A DNA stretch of 64,000 nucleotides, from assembly GCF_008017755.1 (NCBI RefSeq), contig NZ_VRTS01000001.1, positions 62,001 through 126,000 on the forward strand. The letters run 5' to 3'. The notes beneath the pieces were generated by a model, which saw only the letters and a program-made list of their open reading frames with translations, did not search any database and was not told where the DNA came from. The DNA is from Alkalisalibacterium limincola. Its GTDB lineage: Bacteria; Pseudomonadota; Gammaproteobacteria; Xanthomonadales; Xanthomonadaceae. Positions 1-9,005 of the stretch are shown in pieces. Position numbers and translations under genes: made by a program. Each line of letters opens with the position of its first letter. The stretch's first letter is position 1.

Positions 1-867
1 CGGCGTTGGACGCGAAAAGACGGGCGATGCATGGTTGGCGGGTGGCGTGGTCGTGGCCGCTTCCCTTGCGGGTGGCCTCGGCTGCGCGCTGGGCGTGGGG
101 TGCTCCCGGGGCGGGTGCTCGACCCGGGTCGCCACGGTTTCAACCTCGGCCTCGGCAGTCGCCCCGGCACCCGGTTCCACCCAGGGCACGCGCTCAAGCA
201 CGTACGGGCCTTGCGCCGCCGCGGGTGATGTTCCCGTCGGGTACCCGGGAACGGTTCCACCGGGCCCACCGGGTCCCCACATCGACCACGCCGCACCAAG
301 CGCCACAACAGAAACGAGCGCGCTTGTGATCCACGCGGCGCCGCGCCGAGACGGCGATGCCCTGTCCTCGGCCGGTAGCGCCTTGGCGGTCCACACCGGA
401 CGCAATGCCTGCCCCGCCATCGCCGGGACCCAGTCGTCCGCGTCGGCGATGTCCTCGTCGTAACCCGCTCGACGCGCTGGATCGCGCAATTGCTGCCAGG
501 CCTGCTGCACCCGGGCGGCGTACACGGCATCCCACTCGTCGGCCCGGTCGGGGTGCAGCCATTTCAGCAACCAGCGCCGGTGCTCGCGGATCTGCGCGCT
601 GTCGGCATCGGGCGCCACCCCGAGCACCCGGTAATGGTCGGCATCGGGATCGAACAGCACGTGCTTGAGGTAGAGCTGCGCGGCCTCGCACACGACGGTG
701 GCCTCGACCCCGCTGCGCGCCACGGCGGCATCGATGGCTTCGCCGTCGCCGGCGGCGATGCGGATGACTTCGAACACGTCCCCGGGCACCGGCCGCAGCC
801 GCGTGGCGGCGGCCAGCGACGGAGCCTGGTACAGGGCCAGCGCGGTTTCAAGCGCGCCCGGGCCCAT
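1..867 (-). CDS. Membrane-anchored J-domain (DnaJ-like) protein, 3' end cut by the window
   Basis: The reading frame starts at an ATG 3 nt after the stop of the tyrosine autokinase gene and stays open to base 1, so at least 289 codons are present and the C-terminus is missing. Residues ~77-138 form a J domain: a helix-I start (DHYRVLGVAPDADSAQI), the diagnostic HPD triad at ~105-107 and a helix-IV-like end (RDPARRAGYDED). One hydrophobic segment at ~178-197 would anchor it in the inner membrane. A Pro/Thr/Ala-rich tail follows. J domains stimulate Hsp70 (DnaK) ATPase. The near-zero spacing to the wzc-like gene implies co-expression with the polysaccharide export machinery. The domain call is firm; the client is unknown. 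Confidence 0.8.
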   Translation of the reverse strand, partial: MGPGALETALALYQAPSLAAATRLRPVPGDVFEVIRIAAGDGEAIDAAVARSGVEATVVCEAAQLYLKHVLFDPDADHYRVLGVAPDADSAQIREHRRWLLKWLHPDRADEWDAVYAARVQQAWQQLRDPARRAGYDEDIADADDWVPAMAGQALRPVWTAKALPAEDRASPSRRGAAWITSALVSVVALGAAWSMWGPGGPGGTVPGYPTGTSPAAAQGPYVLERVPWVEPGAGATAEAEVETVATRVEHPPREHPTPSAQPRPPAREAATTTPPANHASPVFSRPTP

Positions 868-870
868 CGG

Positions 871-3171
871 TCAGCGCCTCCCGAGGCGCGCGACCCGGGG
901 TTCCTCCGCACCGTAGGCGTAGTAGCTGGCGTCACCGTAGCCGTAGCCGTAGGCGTGACCGGCCTTGCGCGCATCGAACTTGCTCAGCAGCGCGCCCAGC
1001 ACGCGCGCACGGGCCACGTGCAGGCGCTTGAGCGCCGCCTTGGCCACGGCATTGCGGGTGGATCCGGCCTCGATGACCAGCAGCGTGCCACCGGCGATGT
1101 TCGCCAGGATCGGCGCGTCGGCCAGGCCCATGACCGGGGGGCCATCGATGATGACCAGGTCGAACTTCTCCGAACCCACGGTGACCAGCGAGAGCATGCG
1201 CGGGCCCGACAGCAGTTCCGCCGGGTTCGGCGGCAGCGGACCCGAGCACATCACGCGCAGGCCCGGGGTCTCGGTTTCCTGGAACGCTTCCGGCGGGCGT
1301 ACCGCACCGGAAAGGTAGTTGGTCAGGCCGATGCTGTTGTCCAGGCGCAGCTGCTTGTGCAGCGACGGATTGCGCAGGTCGCCGTCGACCAGCAGTACGC
1401 GCTTGCCCAGCTGGGCGAAGTTGCGCGCCAGCGTGAGGGCCGTGGTGGACTTGCCTTCGGCCGGGCGCGGGCTGGTGACCAGCAGCGAGCGCGGCACGCC
1501 GGTCTCGGTCGAGAACTGCAGCGCGGTACGCACCGACCGGTACGCCTCGGAGAACGCCGAGCGCATGTCCAGCAAGGCCTCGGTCGGGGTGACCCCCTTG
1601 CCCAGCTTCGGGATGACGCCCAGAACGGCCAGGCCCAGCTGCTTCTCGACCTCTTCCGGCGACTTGATGCTGTCGTCCAGGAACTCCAGCACGAACGCGA
1701 TCAATACGCCGAGCATGCCGCCGACCACGAAGGCCAGCGCCAGGTTCAGCGACAGGCTGGGCTTGAAGCGGCCCATCGGCACTTCGGCGCGATCGACGAT
1801 GGAGATGTTGTTGGTGCCCACGCCACCGGCGACGCCGATTTCCTTGTAGCGCTGCAGCAGCCCCTCGTAGAGCTCGCGGTTGGTGTCCACCTCGCGCTGC
1901 AGGATGTTGTACTGGATGCTGCGGCTGCGCAGGTCCAGCACGTCGTCCTTGAGCTCGTCCACGCGCGTGGCCAGCAGCTGCTCCTGCGCCAGCGCGCCGT
2001 CGTACTCCGACCGGACCGAGGCCCGGATGTTGCCGAGTTCCGCCTCGATCAGCCGGTCGACCTCGTCCATCTGCGCCTGCAGCTGCTGCATCAGCGGGAA
2101 GCCCGGCTGGTAGACGCTGAGGTTCTCCTGGTAGCGCGCAGCGAGCTCCGCCCGGGTTTCCCGCAGCTTCTGGATCGACGGACTGTCGAGGTACTGGGCC
2201 AGGCCCAGGCCCTGTGCCGACTGCGCCTGCTGCCATCGCGCCTCGGCGCGGATGCGCTGGTCCTGCGCCTGCGACAGCGCGGCGTTGAGCGAGCCCAGGT
2301 TGGTGGACGCCAGCGATTGGCGGTCGTCGACGTTGATGATCTGCTCGGCCTGGGCATAGGCGACGAGCTCCTTCTCCGAATCCTCCAGCCGCAGCTTGAG
2401 CTCGCCCAGGCGCTCTTCGAGGAAGGTCCGCGCGTAGGACGTGGCATCGAACCGACGATCGAGGTTCGAGGCGATGAAGGCCTCGCTGTAGGCATTGACG
2501 ATGCGTTCGGACAGCTGCGCATCGGGGCTGTCGAAATGCAGCCGCACCAGGCGCGAATTGCGGATCGGTTCGACGCTGAGGTTCTGGGACAACCAGCCGA
2601 TCGCCGCCCGTTCGCGTTGTTCGAACGTCGGTTCCTCGACCTCGCCGCCACCGCGGACCGACGACACCAGGGCGCGCCACGGTGACGGCTCGCGGGCCGC
2701 GTGGTAGCGCGGGTCGCTGGTCAGGTCGAGCTGGGACACCACGCGCTGAGCCAGCGAGCGGCTCCTGAGCAGCTCGTACTGGGTCTGGTAGAAGTCGCGG
2801 TCGTTGGCCGCCTCGACCGGGACGACGCCTTCCACGTCGACGACGCGCGCGGAATCGCGCTCGATCTGCATCGTGGTGGAGGCACGGTAGATCGGGGTCA
2901 TCAGCAGCGTGCCGATCAGGCCGATGACGACCACGAAGGCGAGCACGCCCATGACCATCCAGCGCCGCTTGACCAGGATCCGCCAGTACTCCAGCAGGTC
3001 GATCTCGTCGTCGTTGCCGGGCCGCTCGGCCTGGTTGAGCTCCAGTGCCAGCGCCCGCGCCGAGCGCGGGTGCGCCACGACGGCCCGGCCACCCTCATGG
3101 GGTACCGGAAGGTCCGAAGGGTCGTTGCCTTCTCCGTCGCGCGGCGTGCCGTCGTCTTTGCGGTCAGTCAT
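871..3171 (-). CDS. Wzc-like polysaccharide chain-length determinant / BY-type tyrosine autokinase
   Basis: This 766-aa inner-membrane co-polymerase controls polymer length and export of a capsule or exopolysaccharide. A Wzz domain lies between membrane segments at ~71-91 and ~480-505, with coiled-coil-rich periplasmic sequence between them. The cytoplasmic BY-kinase domain shows Walker A (PAEGKSTTALT, ~570-580), Walker A' (LLVDGDLR, ~593-600) and Walker B (LVIIDGPP, ~672-679). The C-terminal tail carries a tyrosine cluster (six Tyr between ~741 and 753), the usual autophosphorylation site. It sits between a Wza-like exporter upstream and a J-domain gene downstream. The family is certain. The polysaccharide is unknown because no glycosyltransferases are in the window. 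Confidence 0.92.
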   Translation of the reverse strand: MTDRKDDGTPRDGEGNDPSDLPVPHEGGRAVVAHPRSARALALELNQAERPGNDDEIDLLEYWRILVKRRWMVMGVLAFVVVIGLIGTLLMTPIYRASTTMQIERDSARVVDVEGVVPVEAANDRDFYQTQYELLRSRSLAQRVVSQLDLTSDPRYHAAREPSPWRALVSSVRGGGEVEEPTFEQRERAAIGWLSQNLSVEPIRNSRLVRLHFDSPDAQLSERIVNAYSEAFIASNLDRRFDATSYARTFLEERLGELKLRLEDSEKELVAYAQAEQIINVDDRQSLASTNLGSLNAALSQAQDQRIRAEARWQQAQSAQGLGLAQYLDSPSIQKLRETRAELAARYQENLSVYQPGFPLMQQLQAQMDEVDRLIEAELGNIRASVRSEYDGALAQEQLLATRVDELKDDVLDLRSRSIQYNILQREVDTNRELYEGLLQRYKEIGVAGGVGTNNISIVDRAEVPMGRFKPSLSLNLALAFVVGGMLGVLIAFVLEFLDDSIKSPEEVEKQLGLAVLGVIPKLGKGVTPTEALLDMRSAFSEAYRSVRTALQFSTETGVPRSLLVTSPRPAEGKSTTALTLARNFAQLGKRVLLVDGDLRNPSLHKQLRLDNSIGLTNYLSGAVRPPEAFQETETPGLRVMCSGPLPPNPAELLSGPRMLSLVTVGSEKFDLVIIDGPPVMGLADAPILANIAGGTLLVIEAGSTRNAVAKAALKRLHVARARVLGALLSKFDARKAGHAYGYGYGDASYYAYGAEEPRVARLGRR

Positions 3172-3242
3172 ACATGCATGTCTTCAATGATCGAAGCGGC
3201 CGACAGGGCCGCCGAACCGGACTCAATATGGCCGGAAGAGGT

Positions 3243-3953
3243 TCAGGAATCCGGCGACTGGATGATCTCGCGCCAGGCGGAACGGGCACCGGATTCGTCG
3301 ACGACGATGATGTCGTCGCCATACACCTGCGGGTCCGGGGCGTCGCCGGCGCGGATCTGCCGCAGGTCGAACACGGCGGCCATGCGCTGCCCGCCAATGG
3401 TCCGGAACACGATGATGCCGCTTCGATTGGCAACGCGATCCAGGCCCTTGGCCAGCGCGATGGCCTGCAGCAGGCTGGTGTCGCCGGTGATGGGATAGAT
3501 GCCGGGCTGATTGACCGCGCCCTCGACGGTGATGCGCTGCGAGGTGAACTCGGCGACGAACACGGTGACCTGTGGATTCTGCAGGTACCCGTCCTTGAGC
3601 CGCTCGGAAATGTCGGTTTCAAGTTCCTGGACGGTCTTTCCCCCGGCCTCGATCGCACCGATCAGGGGCAAGGTGACCTGCCCGCTGGAATTCACCCGCA
3701 CGGTGCGCGAGAACTCCTCGATGCCGAACACCGAGATCTCGAGCAGGTCCAGTGCACCCACGCGGTAGTCGGACTTGCCGACGTAGCGGCCGTCGACCGT
3801 GGTGTCGGGTGCCGGCAATTCCTGCGAGCCCATGACAGCGCGTGCCGTTCCATCGGCGATGGGACGTGTGTTGCTGCCCGCACACGCCGTGAGCATCACC
3901 AGCACGCACAGCGCAACCAGCCACGTCCTTGTCTTCGATCCATTGAACATCAT
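3243..3953 (-). CDS. Wza-like polysaccharide export lipoprotein
   Basis: Outer-membrane polysaccharide exporter of the Wza/GumB type, ~236 aa. The N-terminus is a lipoprotein signal with lipobox LTAC followed by AGSNTRP. A poly-export domain begins around YRVGALDLLEISVFGIEEFSRTV, and an SLBB-like domain follows (RITVEGAVNQPGIYPI). I chose the ATG at 3953, which has GAAGAGG upstream. A TTG seven codons earlier is the alternative, but it would use that purine tract as coding sequence. It is short compared with full Wza (~380 aa), like GumB. It lies 71 nt upstream of the autokinase, its expected partner across the envelope. Confidence 0.88.
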   Translation of the reverse strand: MMFNGSKTRTWLVALCVLVMLTACAGSNTRPIADGTARAVMGSQELPAPDTTVDGRYVGKSDYRVGALDLLEISVFGIEEFSRTVRVNSSGQVTLPLIGAIEAGGKTVQELETDISERLKDGYLQNPQVTVFVAEFTSQRITVEGAVNQPGIYPITGDTSLLQAIALAKGLDRVANRSGIIVFRTIGGQRMAAVFDLRQIRAGDAPDPQVYGDDIIVVDESGARSAWREIIQSPDS

Positions 3954-4016
3954 TGCGGTCTGTTGCCTCTTCAAATCGTCACCCCAGCCAGCATGCTGCC
4001 GGCAGGCGACCGGTAA

Positions 4017-4814
4017 TTATGCCGTGCCGAACAGGCGCTGCCAAAAGCCGCCAGTTCCCGCGCCAACGGCGGTGGGTGCCGGCGGCGCCGGCAACTGGGA
4101 GGGCAAGAGGTTGTCGAGGATGCCCTGGGGCCGGGTGGACACCAGGTGCACCGCCTCCTCGTCGCCGAGGCGGCGCGCGGCGACGTCGCGCGCTTCGGCC
4201 AGGCGCGGCGCGCGCGAACCGAGGTTGTGCGCGTCGGTGGCCAGCAGGTGGACGATGCCGTCGTCCATCATGCGCTCGGTCCACTTCTTCACCCGGCCGC
4301 CGAAGCGGCCGGTGACCGCGCCGGCGGTGAGCTGCATCCAGCAGCCGGCATGGGCCAGGCGCTTGAACACGTCGTAATGGGTGTCGATCCAGCTCAGGCG
4401 CTCGGGATGGGTGACCACCGGCACGTAGCCTGCGGCCAACAGCGCGAAGGCGGAATCCTCGATGCGCGGCGGGGCGACGTGGTGCGGCGGCTCGAACAGG
4501 AAGTAGCGCGAACCGTTCAGGCTGGGCACCCGGCCGCTCTTGAGGCCCGCGACCAGGTCCGGCGCCAGGTGCACGTCGGCACCCTCGACCAGGCGCAGCG
4601 GGATGCCGGCCTCGTCGAGGTGCATCTGCAGCCGCACGATGGCGGCGCGGATGCCGTCGCCGTCGTTCTCGTACAGGCCGGGGTAGATGTGCGGGGTGCA
4701 GGCGGTCACGGTGATGCCGTCATCCACTGCGATCCGCGCCATCTCCAGGGCGGTCTCGAGGTCCGGCGCGCCATCGTCGATGCCGGGCAGGATATGGCAG
4801 TGCAGATCGATCAA
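4017..4814 (-). CDS. CpsB/YwqE-type PHP-fold tyrosine-protein phosphatase
   Basis: This 265-aa metal-dependent phosphatase of the polymerase-and-histidinol-phosphatase fold removes phosphate from the tyrosine cluster of BY-kinases. The metal motifs are visible: DLHCHILPG at the extreme N-terminus, CTPH at ~39-42, H-containing segments mid-protein (THPERLSW) and ATDAHN near the C-terminus. Because the first metal motif begins at residue 3, the start must be here; it is a rare TTG codon. The gene is first of the export cluster, 63 nt upstream of the wza-like gene, giving a phosphatase-exporter-kinase unit as in many capsule loci. Confidence 0.88.
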   Translation of the reverse strand: MIDLHCHILPGIDDGAPDLETALEMARIAVDDGITVTACTPHIYPGLYENDGDGIRAAIVRLQMHLDEAGIPLRLVEGADVHLAPDLVAGLKSGRVPSLNGSRYFLFEPPHHVAPPRIEDSAFALLAAGYVPVVTHPERLSWIDTHYDVFKRLAHAGCWMQLTAGAVTGRFGGRVKKWTERMMDDGIVHLLATDAHNLGSRAPRLAEARDVAARRLGDEEAVHLVSTRPQGILDNLLPSQLPAPPAPTAVGAGTGGFWQRLFGTA

Positions 4815-4931
4815 AGACCGGGTCCGTTACGCGGGAAGCGCACATTGTGGCCCGTGCAACGTGAACTTTAGCCCTTGATGCGTCCTTGAATTATTCCAGT
4901 TGCGGGCGCCGTCACAGTTGCCCGGGTGCCT

Positions 4932-7195
4932 TCACGCGCCCTCCTGGGAGCCCACCAGGCGCATTTTCGACACTTCCAGCCACTGGTCGGCGGGCACCGC
5001 GGGGCTGAACACGTAGCCCTGCATGTCGGCGCAGCCCTGCTGGCGCAGGAACTCCAGCTGGCCCGGGGTTTCCACGCCCTCGGCGACGATGGTGAGCTCC
5101 AGCTGCTGGCCCAGCGCGATGACCGAGCGGGCGATGGTGGCCGCGCGATGGTCGTCGGGCAGGTCGGCCACGAAGCGCGCGTCGATCTTCAGCGAGTCGA
5201 TCGGGAAGCGGGTCAGGTAGGCCAGGCTGCAGTAGCCGGTGCCGAAATCGTCCAGCGAGATGCGCAGCCCGGCCCGGCGCAGCGCCCCCAGCTGCTCGAT
5301 CGCGACTTCCGGGCGGTCCATCAGCACCGTTTCGGTGATCTCCAGCTCCAGGCTTGAGTGCTTCGCCGGCCAGCGCGAGCGGGCCTCGGCCACGATGTCG
5401 CCGAGGTCGCCGAGGTAGAACTGGCGCGCGGACACGTTCACCGAGACGATCAGGCCGCGCTGGCCGGCGTGCTCCCAGCGCTGCATCTGCCGGCACGCCT
5501 CCTCGATGACCCAGCGGCCGATGCGGTTGATCAGGCCGGAGCGCTCCGCCAGCGGGATGATGCGGTCCGTCGGCAGGTAGCCGCCGGCCTCGTCGTCCAC
5601 CCGCAGCAGTGCCTCGGCACCGACCACGCGGCCGGTCGCGATGCACACGCGCGGCTGGTAGTGCAGCTGCATGTGGCCGGCCTCGACCGCGCGGCGCATC
5701 TTCGACTCCAGGTCCAGTTGCCCCAGCGCGTCGCTCTTCATGGCCGGGGTGAATACATGGATCTGGTCGCGTCCGGCCAGCTTCGCCTCGTACATCGCGA
5801 CGTCGGCGAAGCGCAGCAGCTCCTCGGCACTGTCGCCGTGCTCGGGGAAGTGGCTGATGCCGATGCTGGCCCCGACGTAGATGTCGCGCTCGCCGATCTG
5901 GATGGGCTCGCGCAGGCGGTTGAGCAGGCCGCGCGCCACGATGTTGGCTTCCTCGGGCGCGCCCAGCGAAGCCAGCACCACGACGAACTCGTCGCCGCCC
6001 AGCCGCGCCAGCGTGTCCTCACCCCGCAGGCGGTCGCGCATGCGCAGCGCCACCTCCTTGAGCACGCTGTCGCCGATGGCGTGGCCGAGGCTGTCGTTGA
6101 TGGACTTGAAGCGGTCCAGGTCGACGAACAGCACCCCCGCCCTGCCCTCGCGCAGGCGGGCGCGCTCGATCGCCAGTTCCAGCTGCCCGGTGACCCGGCG
6201 CCGGTTGGGCAGCTCGGTCAGCACGTCGTGCTCGGCCAGGAACTGCAGCTGCGCCTCGGTGTTCTTCAGGCGGCTGATGTCGGTGCCGGCGGCCACGTAG
6301 TGGGTGGCACGTCCGTGCGTGTCGGTGACCGCGCTGATGCTCAGCCACTGCGGGTACTCGCCGCCGTCCTTGCGCCGGATCCAGTTCTCGCCATGCCAGT
6401 GGCCCTGCTCGCGAAGCGCCGTCCAAACGGCCTCGTAGAAGGCATCGTTCTCGCGGCGGGTGTCGAGCATCCGCGACGGCTGGCCGATCAGTTCCTCGCT
6501 GCCGTAGCCGGTCAGTCGCAGCACGGAGGGGTTCACCGCGACCATTAGGCCGTCGGAGTCGGTGACGATGATCGCGTCGCGGGCGGCCTCGAACACGGCG
6601 CGGGCCTGGCGCGCCTCGGCCTCGTTGCGCCGGCGCTCGATCGCCGCGCCCAGGCTGGCCGCGACGATGCGCAGGATGCGCTCGTCGTCGTCCGACCAGT
6701 GGCGCTCCACGCGCACGGCATCGAAGCCCAGGAAGCCCCACAGGCTGCCGCGGAGCATGACCGGCACCACCATGAGGCTGAGGATGCCCTGGCTGGACAT
6801 CAGTTCGCGCTCGCTGTCGTCGGGCGCGGTGCGCACCACCACGCGCAGCGACTCGCCGGCTTCCAGGCAGCGGCGATGGCGCGGCAGCACCTCGTCGAAG
6901 TCCAGGCCCTGCAGCTCGGGATTGTCGATCTCGGCGGCGATACCCTCGGCGGCCCACTCATAGCGCTGGTAACCCAGCATGTGGCCGCTGTCGGGATCGA
7001 TGCGGGTCTCGAACAGGTAGACGCGGTCCACGTCGTGCCTTGCCCCAGGCCCTCCAGGGCCTGCTGGACCACGTCGTCGAGCTCGTCGTTGCCCAGCAGC
7101 CGCAAGGTAAGCCGTGCGGACAACTCGAAGAGTTGTTCCGGGGTGGCGCGACCGCGCGTTGCGACCTCGGCCTGTTTGCGATCCGAAGTGGACAC
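4932..7195 (-). CDS. GAF-PAS-GGDEF-EAL cyclic-di-GMP signalling protein (one frame break)
   Basis: Predicted bifunctional c-di-GMP enzyme of ~754 aa. In order: a GAF-like sensor, a PAS domain (ARAVFEAARDAIIVTDSDG onward), a GGDEF domain with an intact RLGGDEF signature preceded by an RGED product-inhibition (I) site, and an EAL domain with EALLRV, ELEITETVLM, LDDFGTGY and AEGVET. Both catalytic halves look functional. The first ~50 codons are read from GTG 7195 (VSTSDRKQAEVA) in one frame and everything after ~7035 in another; one base is missing between 7030 and 7050. Total length is 3n+2, as a one-base loss predicts. Longer starts would run into the tRNA-Leu gene, so they are rejected. Confidence 0.85.
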
Positions 7196-7270
7196 GCCCG
7201 TCTTCACCTGTATCAAACGATGCCCGCAGTCTGTGGCGTGGCCTGCGCGCGTGCAAGCGCGTGGCCGCTT

Positions 7271-7356
7271 TGGTGCCCGGGGTGGGACTCGAACCCACAT
7301 AGCACGTGGCTGGGGGATTTTAAGTCCCCTGCGTCTACCAGTTCCGCCACCCGGGC
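7271..7356 (-). tRNA. tRNA-Leu (anticodon TAA)
   Basis: This 86-nt class II tRNA has acceptor GCCCGGG pairing with CCCGGGC, a long variable arm, T-loop GGTTCGAGTC and an encoded CCA end. The anticodon loop CTTAAAA gives anticodon TAA. It is the last of three tRNA genes on this strand, separated from tRNA-Cys by a pilin-like gene. Confidence 0.96.
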
Positions 7357-7416
7357 GCCGGGCAGCTGTACCTTAGCCGCTCGCTGGCGCGGCGCACAGC
7401 CCCTGCCGGCCAAGGT

Positions 7417-7872
7417 TCAGCGTTCCGCCTGGTGCAGCGCGGAGGGGAAGTTGCGGGTTGGCGGGTTCGACCCCTGGGTGCGCGCCGGCGCGGTGCGGCA
7501 TTCCGCCGGCATGTGTCGCGGGTCGCCGCTGACCTGGCGGCAGCGCCACGCCGGCTCATGCTGCGCGTCCGCCGACGGCGCCAGCTGGACCACGGGGGGC
7601 ACGCTGGCCCGGGTATCGCGGACGGTGACCACGACGCTGCCGTCGGTCCCGGGGCGCACGTCGGAGCAATGGGGCAAGGCGCCCAGGCGCTGCAGGGTCG
7701 CGTCGACGGAGGGATGCGCCGTGTTCGCCGCTTCCACGCACTCGGCCACGTTGGCGCGCACGCCCAGCCCCCGCTGGGCAGGCACGGCCAGTCCGATCAG
7801 CACGATGATGCCGACGACGGTGATCATGATTTCGACCACGCTGTGGCCGGGCTTCCCTTCGGAGATGGACAT
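7417..7872 (-). CDS. Orphan type IV pilin-like protein
   Basis: This ~151-aa protein has a type III signal sequence: a short charged leader (MSISEGKPG), the prepilin peptidase site G/H, Glu at mature position 5 (HSVVE) and a ~20-residue hydrophobic helix (IMITVVGIIVLIGLAVP). The C-terminus has WRC...PAEC, resembling the disulfide-bonded D-region of PilA-type pilins. The +1 residue is His instead of Phe/Met, and the globular part is Pro/Val/Ser-rich. I chose the ATG just before the leader; the longer frame upstream looks non-coding. It sits alone between tRNA-Cys and tRNA-Leu with no other pilus gene nearby. Confidence 0.7.
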   Translation of the reverse strand: MSISEGKPGHSVVEIMITVVGIIVLIGLAVPAQRGLGVRANVAECVEAANTAHPSVDATLQRLGALPHCSDVRPGTDGSVVVTVRDTRASVPPVVQLAPSADAQHEPAWRCRQVSGDPRHMPAECRTAPARTQGSNPPTRNFPSALHQAER

Positions 7873-8102
7873 GCGTTGGTCAGGCTGGACGTTGTCCGGT
7901 GCCTGCTTGCAAGCAGGGTTCGTGCCAACCGGCCCTCGCCCGGCGGGCAAAGGCCCTGGCACCGCACGGGGGCCCTGCCGGGGTTCGGCCGGTTCCGCTG
8001 CGCGCCCAGCGATGCCCTTGAGCGTCACTCCGTGTCACACGACGGTCATCGGGATGCCACGAACGAAAACGCCGCGCGGGTGCGTGGCGTTTCGTCGAAG
8101 CA

Positions 8103-8176
8103 TGGAGGCCTGGGTCGGAATCGAACCGGCGTACACGGCTTTGCAGGCCGCTGCATAACCACTCTGCCACCAGGCC
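8103..8176 (-). tRNA. tRNA-Cys (anticodon GCA)
   Basis: A 74-nt cloverleaf: acceptor GGCCTGG pairs with CCAGGCC, discriminator T, encoded CCA. The anticodon loop CTGCAAA reads GCA. The T-arm contains GGTTCGATTCC. It lies ~80 nt downstream of tRNA-Gly, beyond a terminator-like hairpin. Confidence 0.96.
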
Positions 8177-8217
8177 ATGTATCGGTGGCTGGCCGGAAAG
8201 CGTAGCGCCTCCGGCAC

Positions 8218-8249
8218 AAAAAACAAAACCCCGGCGAACCGAGGTTTTG
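8218..8249 (-). terminator. Intrinsic terminator after tRNA-Gly
   Basis: Read on the minus strand, CAAAACC and GGTTTTG pair around an inner CGG/CCG stem with a TTCG tetraloop and one mismatch, followed at once by six T. It would end the pgsA/tRNA-Gly transcript before tRNA-Cys. Confidence 0.7.
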
Positions 8250-8256
8250 TGTCAAC

Positions 8257-8332
<76 letters not shown>

Positions 8333-8379
8333 AGCTGAGGACGCGCATTCTACGGGGTTCACCGAACCTGTCAACACTT

Positions 8380-8958
8380 TCATTGCCCGCTGTCCTCGCC
8401 GTCATCGCGGCGCATGGCCGGCCAGGCGGCATGCAGGTAGTTCCAGCCCGACCACAGCGTCAGGATGGCCGCTGCACCCAGCAGGAACTCGCCGAACACG
8501 ATGGTGGGCAGGCCCATGATCGGGCTGCCGTAGAGCAGCACGACGATGGCCACCATCTGCACGATCGTCTTGATCTTGCCCACCCAGGCCACCTTGACCC
8601 GGGCACGCTCGCCCAGGGCGGCCATCCATTCGCGCAGGGCGGAGATGGTGATCTCGCGGCCGATGATGACCGCGGCCATGAGCACCATGAACCAGTCCGG
8701 GTGGCGCTGCACGATCAGCAGCAGCGCGACCGCCACCGCCAGCTTGTCGGCCACCGGGTCGAGGAAGGCACCGAAGGCGGAGTACATGCCGTAGCGCCGG
8801 GCGATCCAGCCGTCGGCCCAGTCGGTGAGCGCCCCCAGCGCGAACACCAGCGCCGCGGCGAAGTTGGTCCAGTTGAACGGCAGGAACCACACCAGCACCA
8901 GCACGGGGATCAGGGCGATGCGGAACAGGGTGAGCCAGGTGGGGATGGTCAGGCGCAT
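8380..8958 (-). CDS. pgsA: CDP-diacylglycerol--glycerol-3-phosphate 3-phosphatidyltransferase
   Basis: This 192-aa inner-membrane enzyme forms phosphatidylglycerophosphate from CDP-diacylglycerol and glycerol-3-phosphate, the committed step to phosphatidylglycerol and cardiolipin. The CDP-alcohol phosphotransferase signature D-x2-DG-x2-AR-x8-G-x3-D-x3-D is complete (DWADGWIARR then GAFLDPVADK, ~45-75). Several hydrophobic segments and an N-terminal MRLTIPTWLTLFRI match PgsA. It follows uvrC by 47 nt in the same direction, a common proteobacterial arrangement, and precedes tRNA-Gly. Confidence 0.95.
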   Translation of the reverse strand: MRLTIPTWLTLFRIALIPVLVLVWFLPFNWTNFAAALVFALGALTDWADGWIARRYGMYSAFGAFLDPVADKLAVAVALLLIVQRHPDWFMVLMAAVIIGREITISALREWMAALGERARVKVAWVGKIKTIVQMVAIVVLLYGSPIMGLPTIVFGEFLLGAAAILTLWSGWNYLHAAWPAMRRDDGEDSGQ

Positions 8959-9005
8959 GCGGGCACGTTACCCGCAATGCGCGTGAAGTGCATAGCGCAT
9001 GCGGC

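Noticed and set aside
490-2685. Long plus-strand frame opposite the tyrosine autokinase
   Set aside because: Antisense of the wzc-like and J-domain genes; no motifs.
7196-7300. Upstream starts for the GGDEF-EAL gene reaching ~7300
   Set aside because: They would read through the 3' part of tRNA-Leu; translated residues there are the antisense of T-arm sequence.
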